Shown here in pieces: positions 41,816 to 54,800 of a stretch of 64,000 bases of DNA. Origin of the DNA: Gordius sp. MW1 (taxonomy: Eukaryota; Nematomorpha; Gordioida; Gordea; Gordiidae); the NCBI GenBank assembly GCA_964036665.1, contig OZ038532.1, forward strand, positions 13,286,537 through 13,350,536, read 5' to 3'. A program made the translations under genes and the position numbers. Numbering within the stretch: position 1 is the first letter of the stretch; each line of letters starts with the position of its first letter. Below the pieces are notes generated by a model. The model was given only the letters and a program-made list of their open reading frames with translations. It was not told the DNA's origin and made no database searches.

Positions 41816-44800
41816 TTGTCTTTTGTCAAAATGAATAGTTCTGGCAGCTTAAAACCTCTTTTCGGAAGTAAATCGAGGATAATAGGATTCTCAAATTGGC
41901 TTACTTTTATATATTTTTTCATGCTCTTTCACATAGAATTGAAAAAAATAAATATTTTAACCTCAAAATTTTCCACATATTTTTCTTACCGTATTCATCC
42001 GATGAAAGTTGTCGTTTTCAGACGTGGTTTCTATGATAAAAAGTAAAAATTTATCAGAATCAGAAAACTATTACTTTAAAATCATGATCGCATAGTGCAT
42101 TTTTGAAAAATTAAACACTCACGTTGCGATACAACAAACTAATCGCAACAATAAAACGTTGTCTTTTGTCAAAATGAATAGTTCTGGCAGCTTAAAACCT
42201 CTTTTCGGAAGTAAATCGAGGATAATAGGATTCTCAAATTGGCTTACTTTTATACATTTTTTTATGCTCTTTCACATAGAATCGAAAAAAATAAATATTT
42301 TTACCTCAAAATTTTTCACATATTTTTCTTTCAACCGTATGCATCCGATGAAAGTTGTCGTTTTCAGACGTGGTTTCGATGATAAAAAGTAAAAATTTAT
42401 CAGAATCAGAAAACTATTACTTTTAAATCATGATCGCATAGAGCCATTTTCAAAAATTAAGCATCACGTTGCGATACAACAAACTAATCGCAACAATAAA
42501 ACGTTGTCTTTTGTCAAAATGATAGTTCTCGCAGCTTAAAACCTCTTTTCGGAAGTCAATCGAGGATAATAGGATTCTCAAATTGGCTTACTTTTATATA
42601 TTTTTTCATGCTCTTTCACATAGAATTGAAAAAAATAAATATTCTTACCTCAAAATTTTTCACATATTTTTCTTTGAAACGTATTCATCCGATGAAAGTT
42701 GTCGTTTTCAAACGTGGTTTCTATGATCCCAAGTAAAAATTTATCAGAATCAAAGAAATGTTACTTTGAAATCATGATCGCATAGTGCATTTTTGAAAAA
42801 TTAAACACTCACGTTGCGATACAACAAACTAATCGCAACAATAAAACGTTGTCTTTTGTCAAAATGAATAGTTCTGGCAGATTAAAACCTCTTTTCGGAA
42901 GTCAATCGAGGATAATAGGATTCTCAAATTGGCTTACTTTTATATATTTTTTCATGCTCTTTCACATAGAATTGAAAAAGATAAATATTTTAACCTCAAA
43001 ATTTTCCACATATTTTTCTTACCGTATTCATCCGATGAAAGTTGTCGTTTTCAGACGTGGTTTCTATAATAAAAAGTAAAAATTTATCAGAATCAGAAAA
43101 CTATTACTTTAAAATCATGATCGCATAGTGCATTTTTGAAAAATTAAACACTCACGTTGCGATACAACAAACTAATCGCAACAATAAAACGTTGTCTTTT
43201 GTCAAAATGAATAGTTCTGGCTGCTTAAAACCTCTTTTCGGAAGTAAATCGAGGATAATAGGATTCTCAAATTGGCTTACTTTTATATATTTTTTCATGC
43301 TCTTTCACATAGAATCGAAAAAATTAAATATTTTTACCTCAAAATTTTTCACATATTTTTCTTTCAACCGTATGCATCCGATGAAAGTTGTCGTTTTCAG
43401 ACGTGGTTTCTATGATCCCAAGTAAAAATTTATCAGAATCAGAGAAATGTTACTTTGAAATCATGATCGCATAGTGCATTTTTGAAAAATTAAACACTCG
43501 CGTTGCGATACAACAAACTAATCGCAACAATAAAACGTTGTCTTTGGTCAAAATGAATAGTTCTGGCAGCTTAAAACCTCTTTTCGGAAGTAAATCGAGG
43601 ATAATAGGATTCTCAAATTGGCTTACTTTTATATATTTTTTCATGCTCTTTCACATAGAATTGAAAAAAATAAATATTTTTACCTCAAAATTTTTCACAT
43701 ATTTTTCTTTGAACCGTATTCATCCGATGAAAGTTGTCGTTTTCAGACGTGGTTTCTATGATCACAAGTAAAAATTTATCAGAATCAGAGAAATGTTACT
43801 TTGAAATCATGATCGCATAGTGCATTTTTGAAAAATTAAACACTCACGTTGCGATACAACAAACTAATCGCAACAATAAAACGTTGTCTTTTGTCAAAAT
43901 GAATAGTTCTGGCAGATTAAACCCAATTTCCGGAATTAAATCGAGGATAATAGGATTCTCAAATTGGCTTACTTTTATATATTTTTTCATGCTCTTTCAC
44001 ATAGAATCGAAAAAAATAAATATTTTTACCTCAAAATTTTTCACATGTTTTTCTTTCAACCGTATGCATCCGATGAAAGTTGTCGTTTTCAGACGTGGTT
44101 TCGATGATAAAAAGTAAAAATTTATCAGAATCAGAAAACTATTACTTTAAAATCATGATCGCATAGTGCATTTTTGAAAAATTAAGCACTCACGTTGCGA
44201 TCAAACTAATGACAACAATAAAACGTTGTCTTTTGTCAAAATGATAGTTCTCGCAGCTTAAACCCTCTTTTCGGAAGTCAATCGAGGATAATAGGATTCT
44301 CAAATTGGCTTACTTTTATATATTTTTTCATGCTCTTTCACATAGAATTGAAAAAAATAAATATTTTAACCTCAAAATTTTCCACATATTTTTCTTACCG
44401 TATTCATCCGATGAAAGTTGTCGTTTTCAGACGTGGTTTCTATGATAAAAAGTAAAAATTTATCAGAATCAGAAAACTATTACTTTAAAATCATGATCGC
44501 ATAGTGCATTTTTGAAAAATTAAACACTCACGTTGCGATACAACAAACTAATCGCAACAATAAAACGTTGTCTTTTGTCAAAATGAATAGTTCTGGCTGC
44601 TTAAAACCTCTTTTCGGAAGTAAATCGAGGATAATAGGATTCTCAAATTGGCTTACTTTTATATATTTTTTCATGCTCTTTCACATAGAATCGAAAAAAT
44701 TAAATATTTTTACCTCAAAATTTTTCACATATTTTTCTTTCAACCGTATGCATCCGATGAAAGTTGTCGTTTTCAGACGTGGTTTCGATGATAAAAAGTA

Positions 44801-45258
44801 AAAATTTATCAGAATCAGAAAACTATTACTTTAAAATCATGATCGCATAGTGCATTTTTGAAAAATTAAGCACTCACGTTGCGATACAACAAACTAATCG
44901 CAACAATAAAACGTTGTCTTTTGTCAAAATGATAGTTCTCGCAGCTTAAAACCTCTTTTCGGAAATCAATCGAGGATAATAGGATTCTCAAATTGGCTTA
45001 CTTTTATATATTTTTTCATGCTCTTTCACATAGAATCGAAAAAAATAAATATTTTTACCTCAAATTTTTTTACATATTTTTCTTTGAACCGTATTCATCC
45101 GATGAAAGTTGTCGTTTTCAGACGTGGTTTCTATGATCCCAAGTAAAAATTTATCAGAATCAGAGAAATGTTACTTTGAAATCATGATCGCATAGTGCAT
45201 TTTTGAAAAATAAAACACTCACGTTGCGATACAACAAACTAATCGCAACAATAAAACG
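41816..45258. repeat. 10-monomer higher-order repeat derivative
   Basis: Monomer starts: 41816, 42159, 42504, 42849, 43192, 43538, 43884, 44226, 44568, 44914. The first is a hybrid: an 'a' head with a short 'ttccacatattttt-cttaccg' body. Then follow b, c, d, e and f copied with private variants from 35602-37326 (offset 6,557 bp). Next come a g head with the 'ctttcaacc' body and a short dyad, one extra short monomer with 'taaaccctc', then h and an i variant ('ggaaatcaatcg'). Confidence 0.85.
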
Positions 45259-48200
45259 TTGTCTTTTGTCAAAATGAATAGTTCTGGCAGCTTAAAACCT
45301 CTTTTCGGAAGTAAATCGAGGATAATAGGATTCTCAAATTGGCTTACTTTTATATATTTTTTCATGCTCTTTCACATAGAATTGAAAAAAATAAATATTT
45401 TCACCTCAAAATTTTTCACATATTTTTCTTTGAACCGTATTCATCCGATGAAAGTTGTCGTTTTCAGACGTGGTTTCTATGATCCCAAGTAAAAATTTAT
45501 CAGAATCAGAGAAATGTTACTTTGAAATCATGATCGCATAGTGCATTTTTGAAAAATTAAACACTCACGTTGCGATACAACAAACTAATCGCAACAATAA
45601 AACGTTGTCTTTTGTCAAAATGAATAGTTCTGGCAGCTTAAAACCTCTTTTCGGAAGTAAATCGAGGATAATAGGATTCTCAAATTGGCTTACTTTTATA
45701 CATTTTTTCATGCTCTTTCACATAGAATCGAAAAAAATAAATATTTTTACCTCAAAATTTTTCACATATTTTTCTTTCAACCGTATGCATCCGATGAAAG
45801 TTGTCGTTTAAAACGTGGTTTCGATGATAAAAAGTAAAAATTTATCAGAATCAGAAAACTATTACTTTGAAATCATGATCGCATAGAGCCATTTTCAAAA
45901 ATTAAGCATCACGTTGCGATACAACAAACTAATCGCAACAATAAAACGTTGTCTTTTGTCAAAATGATAGTTCTCGCAGCTTAAAACCTCTTTTCGGAAG
46001 TCAATCGAGGATAAGAGGATTCTCAAATTGGCTTACTTTTATATATTTTTTTATGCTCTTTCACATAGAATTGAAAAAAATAAATATTCTTACCTCAAAA
46101 TTTTTCACATATTTTTCTTTGAAACGTATTCATCCGATGAAAGTTGTCGTTTTCAAACGTGGTTTCTATGATCCCAAGTAAAAATTTATCAGAATCAGAG
46201 AAATGTTACTTTGAAATCATGATCGCATAGTGCATTTTTGAAAAATTAAACACTCACGTTGCGATACAACAAACTAATCGCAACAATAAAACGTTGTCTT
46301 TTGTCAAAATGAATAGTTCTGGCAGATTAAAACCTCTTTTCGGAAGTCAATCGAGGATAATAGGATTCTCAAATTGGCTTACTTTTATATATTTTTTCAT
46401 GCTCTTTCACATAGAATTGAAAAAAATAAATATTTTAACCTCAAAATTTTCCACATATTTTTCTTACCGTATTCATCCGATGAAAGTTGTCGTTTTCAGA
46501 CGTGGTTTCTATAATAAAAAGTAAAAATTTATCAGAATCAGAAAACTATTACTTTAAAATCATGATCGCATAGTGCATTTTTGAAAAATTAAACACTCAC
46601 GTTGCGATACAACAAACTAATCGCAACAATAAAACGTTGTCTTTTGTCAAAATGAATAGTTCTGGCTGCTTAAAACCTCTTTTCGGAAGTAAATCGAGGA
46701 TAATAGGATTCTCAAATTGGCTTACTTTTATATATTTTTTCATGCTCTTTCACATAGAATCGAAAAAATTAAATATTTTTACCTCAAAATTTTTCACATA
46801 TTTTTCTTTCAACCGTATGCATCCGATGAAAGTTGTCGTTTTCAGACGTGGTTTCTATGATCCCAAGTAAAAATTTATCAGAATCAGAGAAATGTTACTT
46901 TGAAATCATGATCGCATAGTGCATTTTTGAAAAATTAAACACTCGCGTTGCGATACAACAAACTAATCGCAACAATAAAACGTTGTCTTTGGTCAAAATG
47001 AATAGTTCTGGCAGCTTAAAACCTCTTTTCGTAAGTAAATCGAGGATAATAGGATTCTCAAATTGGCTTACTTTTATATATTTTTTCATGCTCTTTCACA
47101 TAGAATTGAAAAAAATAAATATTTTTACTTCAAATTTTTTCACATATTTTTCTTTCAACCGTAAGCATCCGATGAAAGTTGTCGTTTTCAGACGTGGTTT
47201 CTATGATAAAAAGTAAAAATTTATCAGAATCAGAAAACTATTACTTTAAAATCATGATCGCATAGTGCATTTTTGAAAAATTAAACACTCACGTTGCGAT
47301 ACAACAAACTAATCGCAACAATAAAACGTTGTCTTTTGTCAAAATGAATAGTTCTGGCTGCTTAAAACCTCTTTTCGGAAGTAAATCGAGGATAATAGGA
47401 TTCTCAAATTGGCTTACTTTTATATATTTTTTCATGCTCTTTCACATAGAATCGAAAAAATTAAATACTTTTACCTCAAAATTTTTCACATATTTTTCTT
47501 TGAAACGTATTCATCCGATGAAAGTTGTCGTTTTCAAACGTGGTTTCTATGATCCCAAGTAAAAATTTATCAGAATCAGAGAAATGTTACTTTGAAATCA
47601 TGATCGCATAGTGCATTTTTGAAAAATTAAACACTCACGTTGCGATACAACAAACTAATCGCAACAATAAAACGTTGTCTTTTGTCAAAATGAATAGTTC
47701 TGGCAGATTAAAACCTCTTTTCGGAAGTCAATCGAGGATAATAGGATTCTCAAATTGGCTTACTTTTATATATTTTTTCATGCTCTTTCACATAGAATTG
47801 AAAAAAATAAATATTTTTACCTCAAAATTTCTCACATATTTTTCTTTGAACCGTATTCATCCGATGAAAGTTGTCGTTTTCAGACGTGGTTTCTATGATC
47901 ACAAGTAAAAATTTATCAGAATCAGAGAAATGTTACTTTGAAATCATGATCGCATAGTGCATTTTTGAAAAATTAAACACTCACGTTGCGATACAACAAA
48001 CTAATCGCAACAATAAAACGTTGTCTTTTGTCAAAATGAATAGTTCTGGCAGATTAAACCCAATTTCCGGAAGTAAATCGAGGATAATAGGATTCTCAAA
48101 TTGGCTTACTTTTATATATTTTTTCATGCTCTTTCACATAGAATCGAAAAAAATAAATATTTTTACCTCAAAATTTTTCACATATTTTTCTTTCAACCGT

Positions 48201-49395
48201 AAGCATCCGATGAAAGTTGTCGTTTTCAGACGTGGTTTCGATGATAAAAAGTAAAAATTTATCAGAATCAGAAAACTATTACTTTAAAATCATGATCGCA
48301 TAGTGCATTTTTGAAAAATTAAGCACTCACGTTGCGATCAAACTAATCGCAACAATAAAACGTTGTCTTTTGTCAAAATGATAGTTCTCGCAGCTTAAAC
48401 CCTCTTTTCGGAAGTCAATCGAGGATAATAGGATTCACAAATTGGCTTACTTTTATATATTTTTTCATGCTCTTTCACATAGAATTGAAAAAAATAAATA
48501 TTTTAACCTCAAAATTTTACACATATTTTTCTTACCGTATTCATCCGATGAAAGTTGTCGTTTTCAGACGTGGTTTCTATGATAAAAAGTAAAAATTTAT
48601 CAGAATCAGAAAACTATTACTTTAAAATCATGATCGCATAGTGCATTTTTGAAAAATTAAACACTCACGTTGCGATACAACAAACTAATCGCAACAATAA
48701 AACGTTGTCTTTTGTCAAAATGAATAGTTCTGGCTGCTTAAAACCTCTTTTCGGAAGTAAATCGAGGATAATAGGATTCTCAAATTGGCTTACTTTTATA
48801 TATTTTTTCATGCTCTTTCACATAGAATCGAAAAAATTAAATATTTTTACCTCAAAATTTTTCACATATTTTTCTTTCAACCGTATGCATCCGATGAAAG
48901 TTGTCGTTTTCAGACGTGGTTTCGATGATAAAAAGTAAAAATTTATCAGAATCAGAAAACTATTACTTTAAAATCATGATCGCATAGTGCATTTTTGAAA
49001 AATTAAGCACTCACGTTGCGATACAACAAACTAATCGCAACAATAAAACGTTGTCTTTTGTCAAAATGATAGTTCTCGCAGCTTAAAACCTCTTTTCGGA
49101 AGTCAATCGAGGATAATAGGATTCTCAAATTGGCTTACTTTTATATATTTTTTCATGCTCTTTCACATAGAATTGAAAAAAATAAATATTTTTACCTCAA
49201 ATTTTTTTACATATTTTTCTTTGAACCGTATTCATCCGATGAAAGTTGTCGTTTTCAGACGTGGTTTCTATGATCCCAAGTAAAAATTTATCAGAATCAA
49301 AGAAATGTTACTTTGAAATCATGATCGCATAGTGCATTTTTGAAAAATAAAACGCTCACGTTGCGATACAACAAACTAATCGCAACAATAAAACG
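45259..49395. repeat. 12-monomer higher-order repeat derivative
   Basis: Monomer starts: 45259, 45605, 45949, 46294, 46637, 46983, 47329, 47675, 48021, 48363, 48705, 49051. The first six follow a to f. The f monomer (46983) carries an unusual body ('ttttacttc', 'gtaagcatcc'). Three mixed monomers follow: 47329 has a C-type head with a c-type end, 47675 a d-type head with an f-type end, 48021 a g-type head. An extra short monomer, h and i complete the block. At 45808 the b monomer reads 'gtcgtttaaaacg', losing part of an otherwise well-kept segment. Confidence 0.8.
48331..48353. other. Short-gap form of the dyad (7-nt gap)
   Basis: Here the arms GTTGCGAT (48331-48338) and ATCGCAAC (48346-48353) are separated by 'caaacta', 4 bp shorter than usual, with both arms intact. 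The same short form occurs in about 15 other monomers (for example near 3230, 6990, 14580, 19750, 24560, 30400, 51090, 52115), nearly always in those with the 'cgatgataaa' tail. The arms change position on the helix by 4 bp relative to the common form. Confidence 0.75.
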
Positions 49396-51804
49396 TTGTC
49401 TTTTGTCAAAATGAATAGTTCTGGCAGCTTAAAACCTCTTTTCGGAAGTAAATCGAGGATAATAGGATTCTCAAATTGGCTTACTTTTATATATTTTTTT
49501 ATGCTCTTTCACATAGAATTGAAAAAAATAAATATTTTAACCTCAAAATTTTTCACATATTTTTCTTTGAACCGTATTCATCCGATGAAAGTTGTCGTTT
49601 TCAGACGTGGTTTCTATGATCCCAAGTAAAAATTTATCAGAATCAGAGAAATGTTACTTTGAAATCATGATCGCATAGTGCATTTTTGAAAAATAAAACG
49701 CTCACGTTGCGATACAACAAACTAATCGCAACAATAAAACGTTGTCTTTTGTCAAAATGAATAGTTCTGGCAGCTTAAAACCTCTTTTCGGAAGTAAATC
49801 GAGGATAATAGGATTCTCAAATTGGCTTACTTTTATATATTTTTTTATGCTCTTTCACATAGAATTGAAAAAAATAAATATTTTAACCTCAAAATTTTTC
49901 ACATATTTTTCTTTGAACCGTATTCATCCGATGAAAGTTGTCGTTTTCAGACGTGGTTTCTATGATCCCAAGTAAAAATTTATCAGAATCAGAGAAATGT
50001 TACTTTGAAATCATGATCGCATAGTGCATTTTTGAAAAATTAAACACTCACGTTGCGATACAACAAACTAATCGCAACAATAAAACGTTGTCTTTTGTCA
50101 AAATGAATAGTTCTGGCAGCTTAAAACCTCTTTTCGGAAGTAAATCGAGGATAATAGGATTCTCAAATTGGCTTACTTTTATACATTTTTTCATGCTCTT
50201 TCACATAGAATCGAAAAAAATAAATATTTTTACCTCAAAATTTTTCACATATTTTTCTTTCAACCGTATGCATCCTATGAAAGTTGTCGTTTTCAGACGT
50301 GGTTTCTATGATAAAAAGTAAAAATTTATCAGAATCAGAAAACTATTACTTTGAAATCATGATCGCATAGAGCCATTTTCAAAAATTAAGCATCACGTTG
50401 CGATACAACAATCTAATCGCAACAATAAAACGTTGTCTTTTGTCAAAATGATAGTTCTCGCAGCTTAAAACCTCTTTTCGGAAGTCAATCGAGGATAATA
50501 GGATTCTCAAATTGGCTTACTTTTATATATTTTTTCATGCTCTTTCACATAGAATTGAAAAAAATAAATATTCTTACCTCAAAATTTTTCACATATTTTT
50601 CTTTGAAACGTATTCATCCGATGAAAGTTGTCGTTTTCAGACGTGGTTTCTATGATCCCAAGTAAAAATTTATCAGAATCAGAGAAATGTTACATTGAAA
50701 TCATGATCGCATAGTGCATTTTTGAAAAATTAAACACTCACGTTGCGATACAACAAACTAATGGCAACAATAAAACGTTGTCTTTTGTCAAAATGAATAG
50801 TTCTGGCAGATTAAAACCTCTTTTCGGAAGTAAATCGAGGATAATAGGATTCTCAAATTGGCTTACTTTTATATATTTTTTCATGCTCTTTCACATAGAA
50901 TCGAAAAAAATAAATATTTTTACCTCAAAATTTTTCACATATTTTTCTTTCAACCGTATGCATCCGATAAAAGTTGTCGTTTTCAGACGTGGTTTCGATG
51001 ATAAAAAGTAAAAATTTATCAGAATCAGAAAACTATTACTTTAAAATCATGATCGCATAGTGCATTTTTGAAAAATTAAGCACTCACGTTGCGATCAAAC
51101 TAATCGCAACAATAAAACGTTGTCTTTTGTCAAAATGATAGTTCTCGCAGCTTAAAACCTCTTTTCGGAAGTCAATCGAGGATAATAGGATTCTCAAATT
51201 GGCTTACTTTTATATATTTTTTCATGCTCTTTCACATAGAATTGAAAAAAATAAATATTTTAACCTCAAAATTTTCCACATATTTTTCTTACCGTATTCA
51301 TCCGATGAAAGTTGTCGTTTTCAGACGTGGTTTCTATAACAAAAAGTAAAAATTTATCAGAATCAGAAAACTATTACTTTAAAATCATGATCGCATAGTG
51401 CATTTTTGAAAAATTAAACACTCACGTTGCAATACAACAAACTAATCGCAACAATAAAACGTTGTCTTTTGTCAAAATGAATAGTTCTGGCTGCTTAAAA
51501 CCTCTTTTCGGAAGTAAATCGAGGATAATAGGATTCTCAAATTGGCTTACTTTTATATATTTTTTCATCTTTCACATAGAATCGAAAAAATTAAATATTT
51601 TTACCTCAAATTTTTTTACATATTTTTCTTTGAACCGTATTCATCCGATGAAAGTTGTCGTTTTCAGACGTGGTTTCTATGATCCCAAGTAAAAATTTAT
51701 CAGAATCAGAGAAATGTTACTTTGAAATCATCATCGCATAGTGCATTTTTGAAAAATAAAACACTCACGTTGCGATACAACAAACTAATCGCAACAATAA
51801 AACG
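49396..51804. repeat. 7-monomer block with a tandem monomer duplication
   Basis: Monomer starts: 49396, 49742, 50088, 50433, 50778, 51120, 51462. The first two are essentially the same monomer twice: both have 'ttttttatgc' and 'attttaacc' followed by the 'gaaccg' body. Each is preceded by 'aaaacgctcacg'. 50088 is b-type and 50433 c-type. The monomer at 51462 has lost 3 bp ('ttttcatctttcac') and is a C/i hybrid ('ttttttacat', 'gaaaaataaaac'). Confidence 0.8.
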
Positions 51805-54800
51805 TTGTCTTTTGTCAAAATGAATAGTTCTGGCAGCTTAAAACCTCTTTTCGGAAGTAAATCGAGGATAATAGGATTCTCAAATTGGCTTACTTTTATA
51901 TATTTTTTCATGCTCTTTCACATAGAATTGAAAAAAATAAATATTTTAACCTCAAAATTTTCCACATATTTTTCTTACCGTATTCATCCGATGAAAGTTG
52001 TCGTTTTCAGACGTGGTTTCTATAATAAAAAGTAAAAATTTATCAGAATCAGAAAACTATTACTTTAAAATCATGATCGCATAGTGCATTTTTGAAAAAT
52101 TAAGCACTCACGTTGCGATCAAACTAATCGCAACAATAAAACGTTGTCTTTTGTCAAAATGATAGTTCTCGCAGCTTAAAACCTCTTTTCGGAAGTCAAT
52201 CGAGGATAATAGGATTCTCAAATTGGCTTACTTTTATATATTTTTTCATGCTCTTTCACATAGAATTGAAAAAAATAAATATTTTAACCTCAAAATTTTC
52301 CACATATTTTTCTTTGAACCGTATTCATCCGATGAAAGTTGTCGTTTTCAGACGTGGTTTCTATGATCTCAAGTAAAAATTTATCAGAATCTGAAAACTA
52401 TTACTTTGAAATCATGATCGCATAGAGCCATTTTCAAAAATTAAGCATCACGTTGCGATACAACAAACTAATCGCAACAATAAAACGTTGTCTTTTGTCA
52501 AAATGATAGTTCTCGCAGCTTAAAACCTCTTTTCGGAAGTCAATCGAGGATAATAGGATTCTCAAATTGGCTTACTTTTATATATTTTTTCATGCTCTTT
52601 CACATAGAATCGAAAAAAATAAATATTTTTACCTCAAAAGTTTTCACATATTTTTCTTTCAACCGTATGCATCCGATGAAAGTTGTCGTTTTCAGACGTG
52701 GTTTCGATGATAAAAAGTAAAAATTTATCAGAATCAGAAAACTATTACTTTAAAATCAGGATCGCATAGAGCCATTTTCAAAAATTAAGCACTCACGTTG
52801 CGATACAACAAACTAATCGCAACAATAAAACGTTGTCTTTTGTCAAAATGATAGTTCTCGCAGCTAAAAACCTCTTTTCGGAAGTCAATCGAGGATAATA
52901 GGATTCTCAAATTGGCTTACTTTTATATATTTTTTCATGCTCTTTCACATAGAATTGAAAAAAATAAATATTCTTACCTCAAAATTTTTCACATATTTTT
53001 CTTTGAACCGTATTCATCCGATGAAAGTTGTCGTTTTCAGACGTGGTTTCTATGATCTCAAGTAAAAATTTATCAGAATCTGAAAACTATTACTTTGAAA
53101 TCATGATCGCATAGAGCCATTTTCAAAAATTAAGCATCACGTTGCGATACAACAAACTAATCGCAACAATAAAACGTTGTCTTTTGTCAAAATGATAGTT
53201 ATCGCAGCTTAAAACCTCTTTTCGGAAGTCAATCGAGGATAATAGGATTCTCAAATTGGCTTACTTTTATATATTTTTTCGCTCTTTCACATAGAATCGA
53301 AAAAAATAAATATTTTTACCTCAAAATTTTTCACATATTTTTCTTTCAACCGTATGCATCCGATGAGAGTTGTCGTTTTCAGACGTGGTTTCGATGATAA
53401 AAAGTAAAAATTTATCAGAATCAGAAAACTATTACTTTAAAATCATGATCGCATAGTGCATTTTTGAAAAATTAAGCAGTCACGTTGCGATACAACAAAC
53501 TAATCGCAACAATAAAACGTTGTCTTTTGTCAAAATGATAGTTCTCGCAGCTAAAAACCTCTTTTCGGAAGTAAATCGAGGATAATAGGATTCTCAAATT
53601 GGCTTACTTTTATATATTTTTTCATGCTCTTTCACATAGAATCGAAAAAAATAAATATTTTTACCTCAAAATTTTTCACATATTTTTCTTTCAACCGTAT
53701 TCATCCGATGAAAGTTGTCGTTTTCAGACGTGGTTTCTATGATCCCAACTAAAAATTTATCAGAATCAGAGAAATGTTACTTTGAAATCATGATCGCATA
53801 GTGCATTTTTGAAAAATTAAACACTCACGTTGCGATACAACAAACTAATCGCAACAATAAAACGTTGTCTTTTGTCAAAATGAATAGTTCTGGCAGCTTA
53901 AAACCTCTTTTCGGAAGTAAATCGAGGATAATAGGATTCTCAAATTGGCTTACTTTTGTATATTTTTTCATGCTCTTTCACATAGAATTGAAAAAAATAA
54001 ATATTTTTACCTCAAAATTTTTCACATATTTTTCTTTGAACCGTATGATGAAAGTTGTCGTTTTCAGACGTGGTTTCTATGATCCCAAGTAAAAATTTAT
54101 CAGAATCTGAAAACTATTACTTTGAAATCATGATCGCATAGAGCCATTTTCAAAAATTAAGCATCACGTTGCGATACAACAAACTAATCGCAACAATAAA
54201 ACGTTGTCTTTTGTCAAAATGATAGTTCTCGCAGCTTAAAACCTCTTTTCGGAAGTCAATCGAGGATAATAGGATTCTCAAATTGGCTTACTTTTATATA
54301 TTTTTTCATGCTCTTTCACATAGAATCGAAAAAAATAAATATTTTTACCTAAAAATTTTTCACATATTTTTCTTTCAACCGTATGCATCCGATGAAAGTT
54401 GTCGTTTTCAGACGTGGTTTCGATGATAAAAAGTAAAAATTTATCAGAACCAGAAAACTATTACTTTAAAATCATGATCGCATAGTGCATTTTTGAAAAA
54501 TTAAGCACTCACGTTGCGATACAACAAACTAATCGCAACAATAAAACGTTGTCTTTTGTCAAAATGATAGTTCTCGCGGCTAAAAACCTCTTTTCGGAAG
54601 TCAATCGAGAATAATAGGATTCTCAAATTGGCTTACTTTTATATATTTTTTCATGCTCTTTCACATAAAATTTAAAAAAATAAATATTTTTACCTCAAAA
54701 TTTTTCACATATTTTTCTTTAAACCGTATTCATCCGATGAAAGTTGTCGTTTTCAGACGTGGTTTTTATGATCCCAAGTAAAAATTTATCAGAATCAGAG

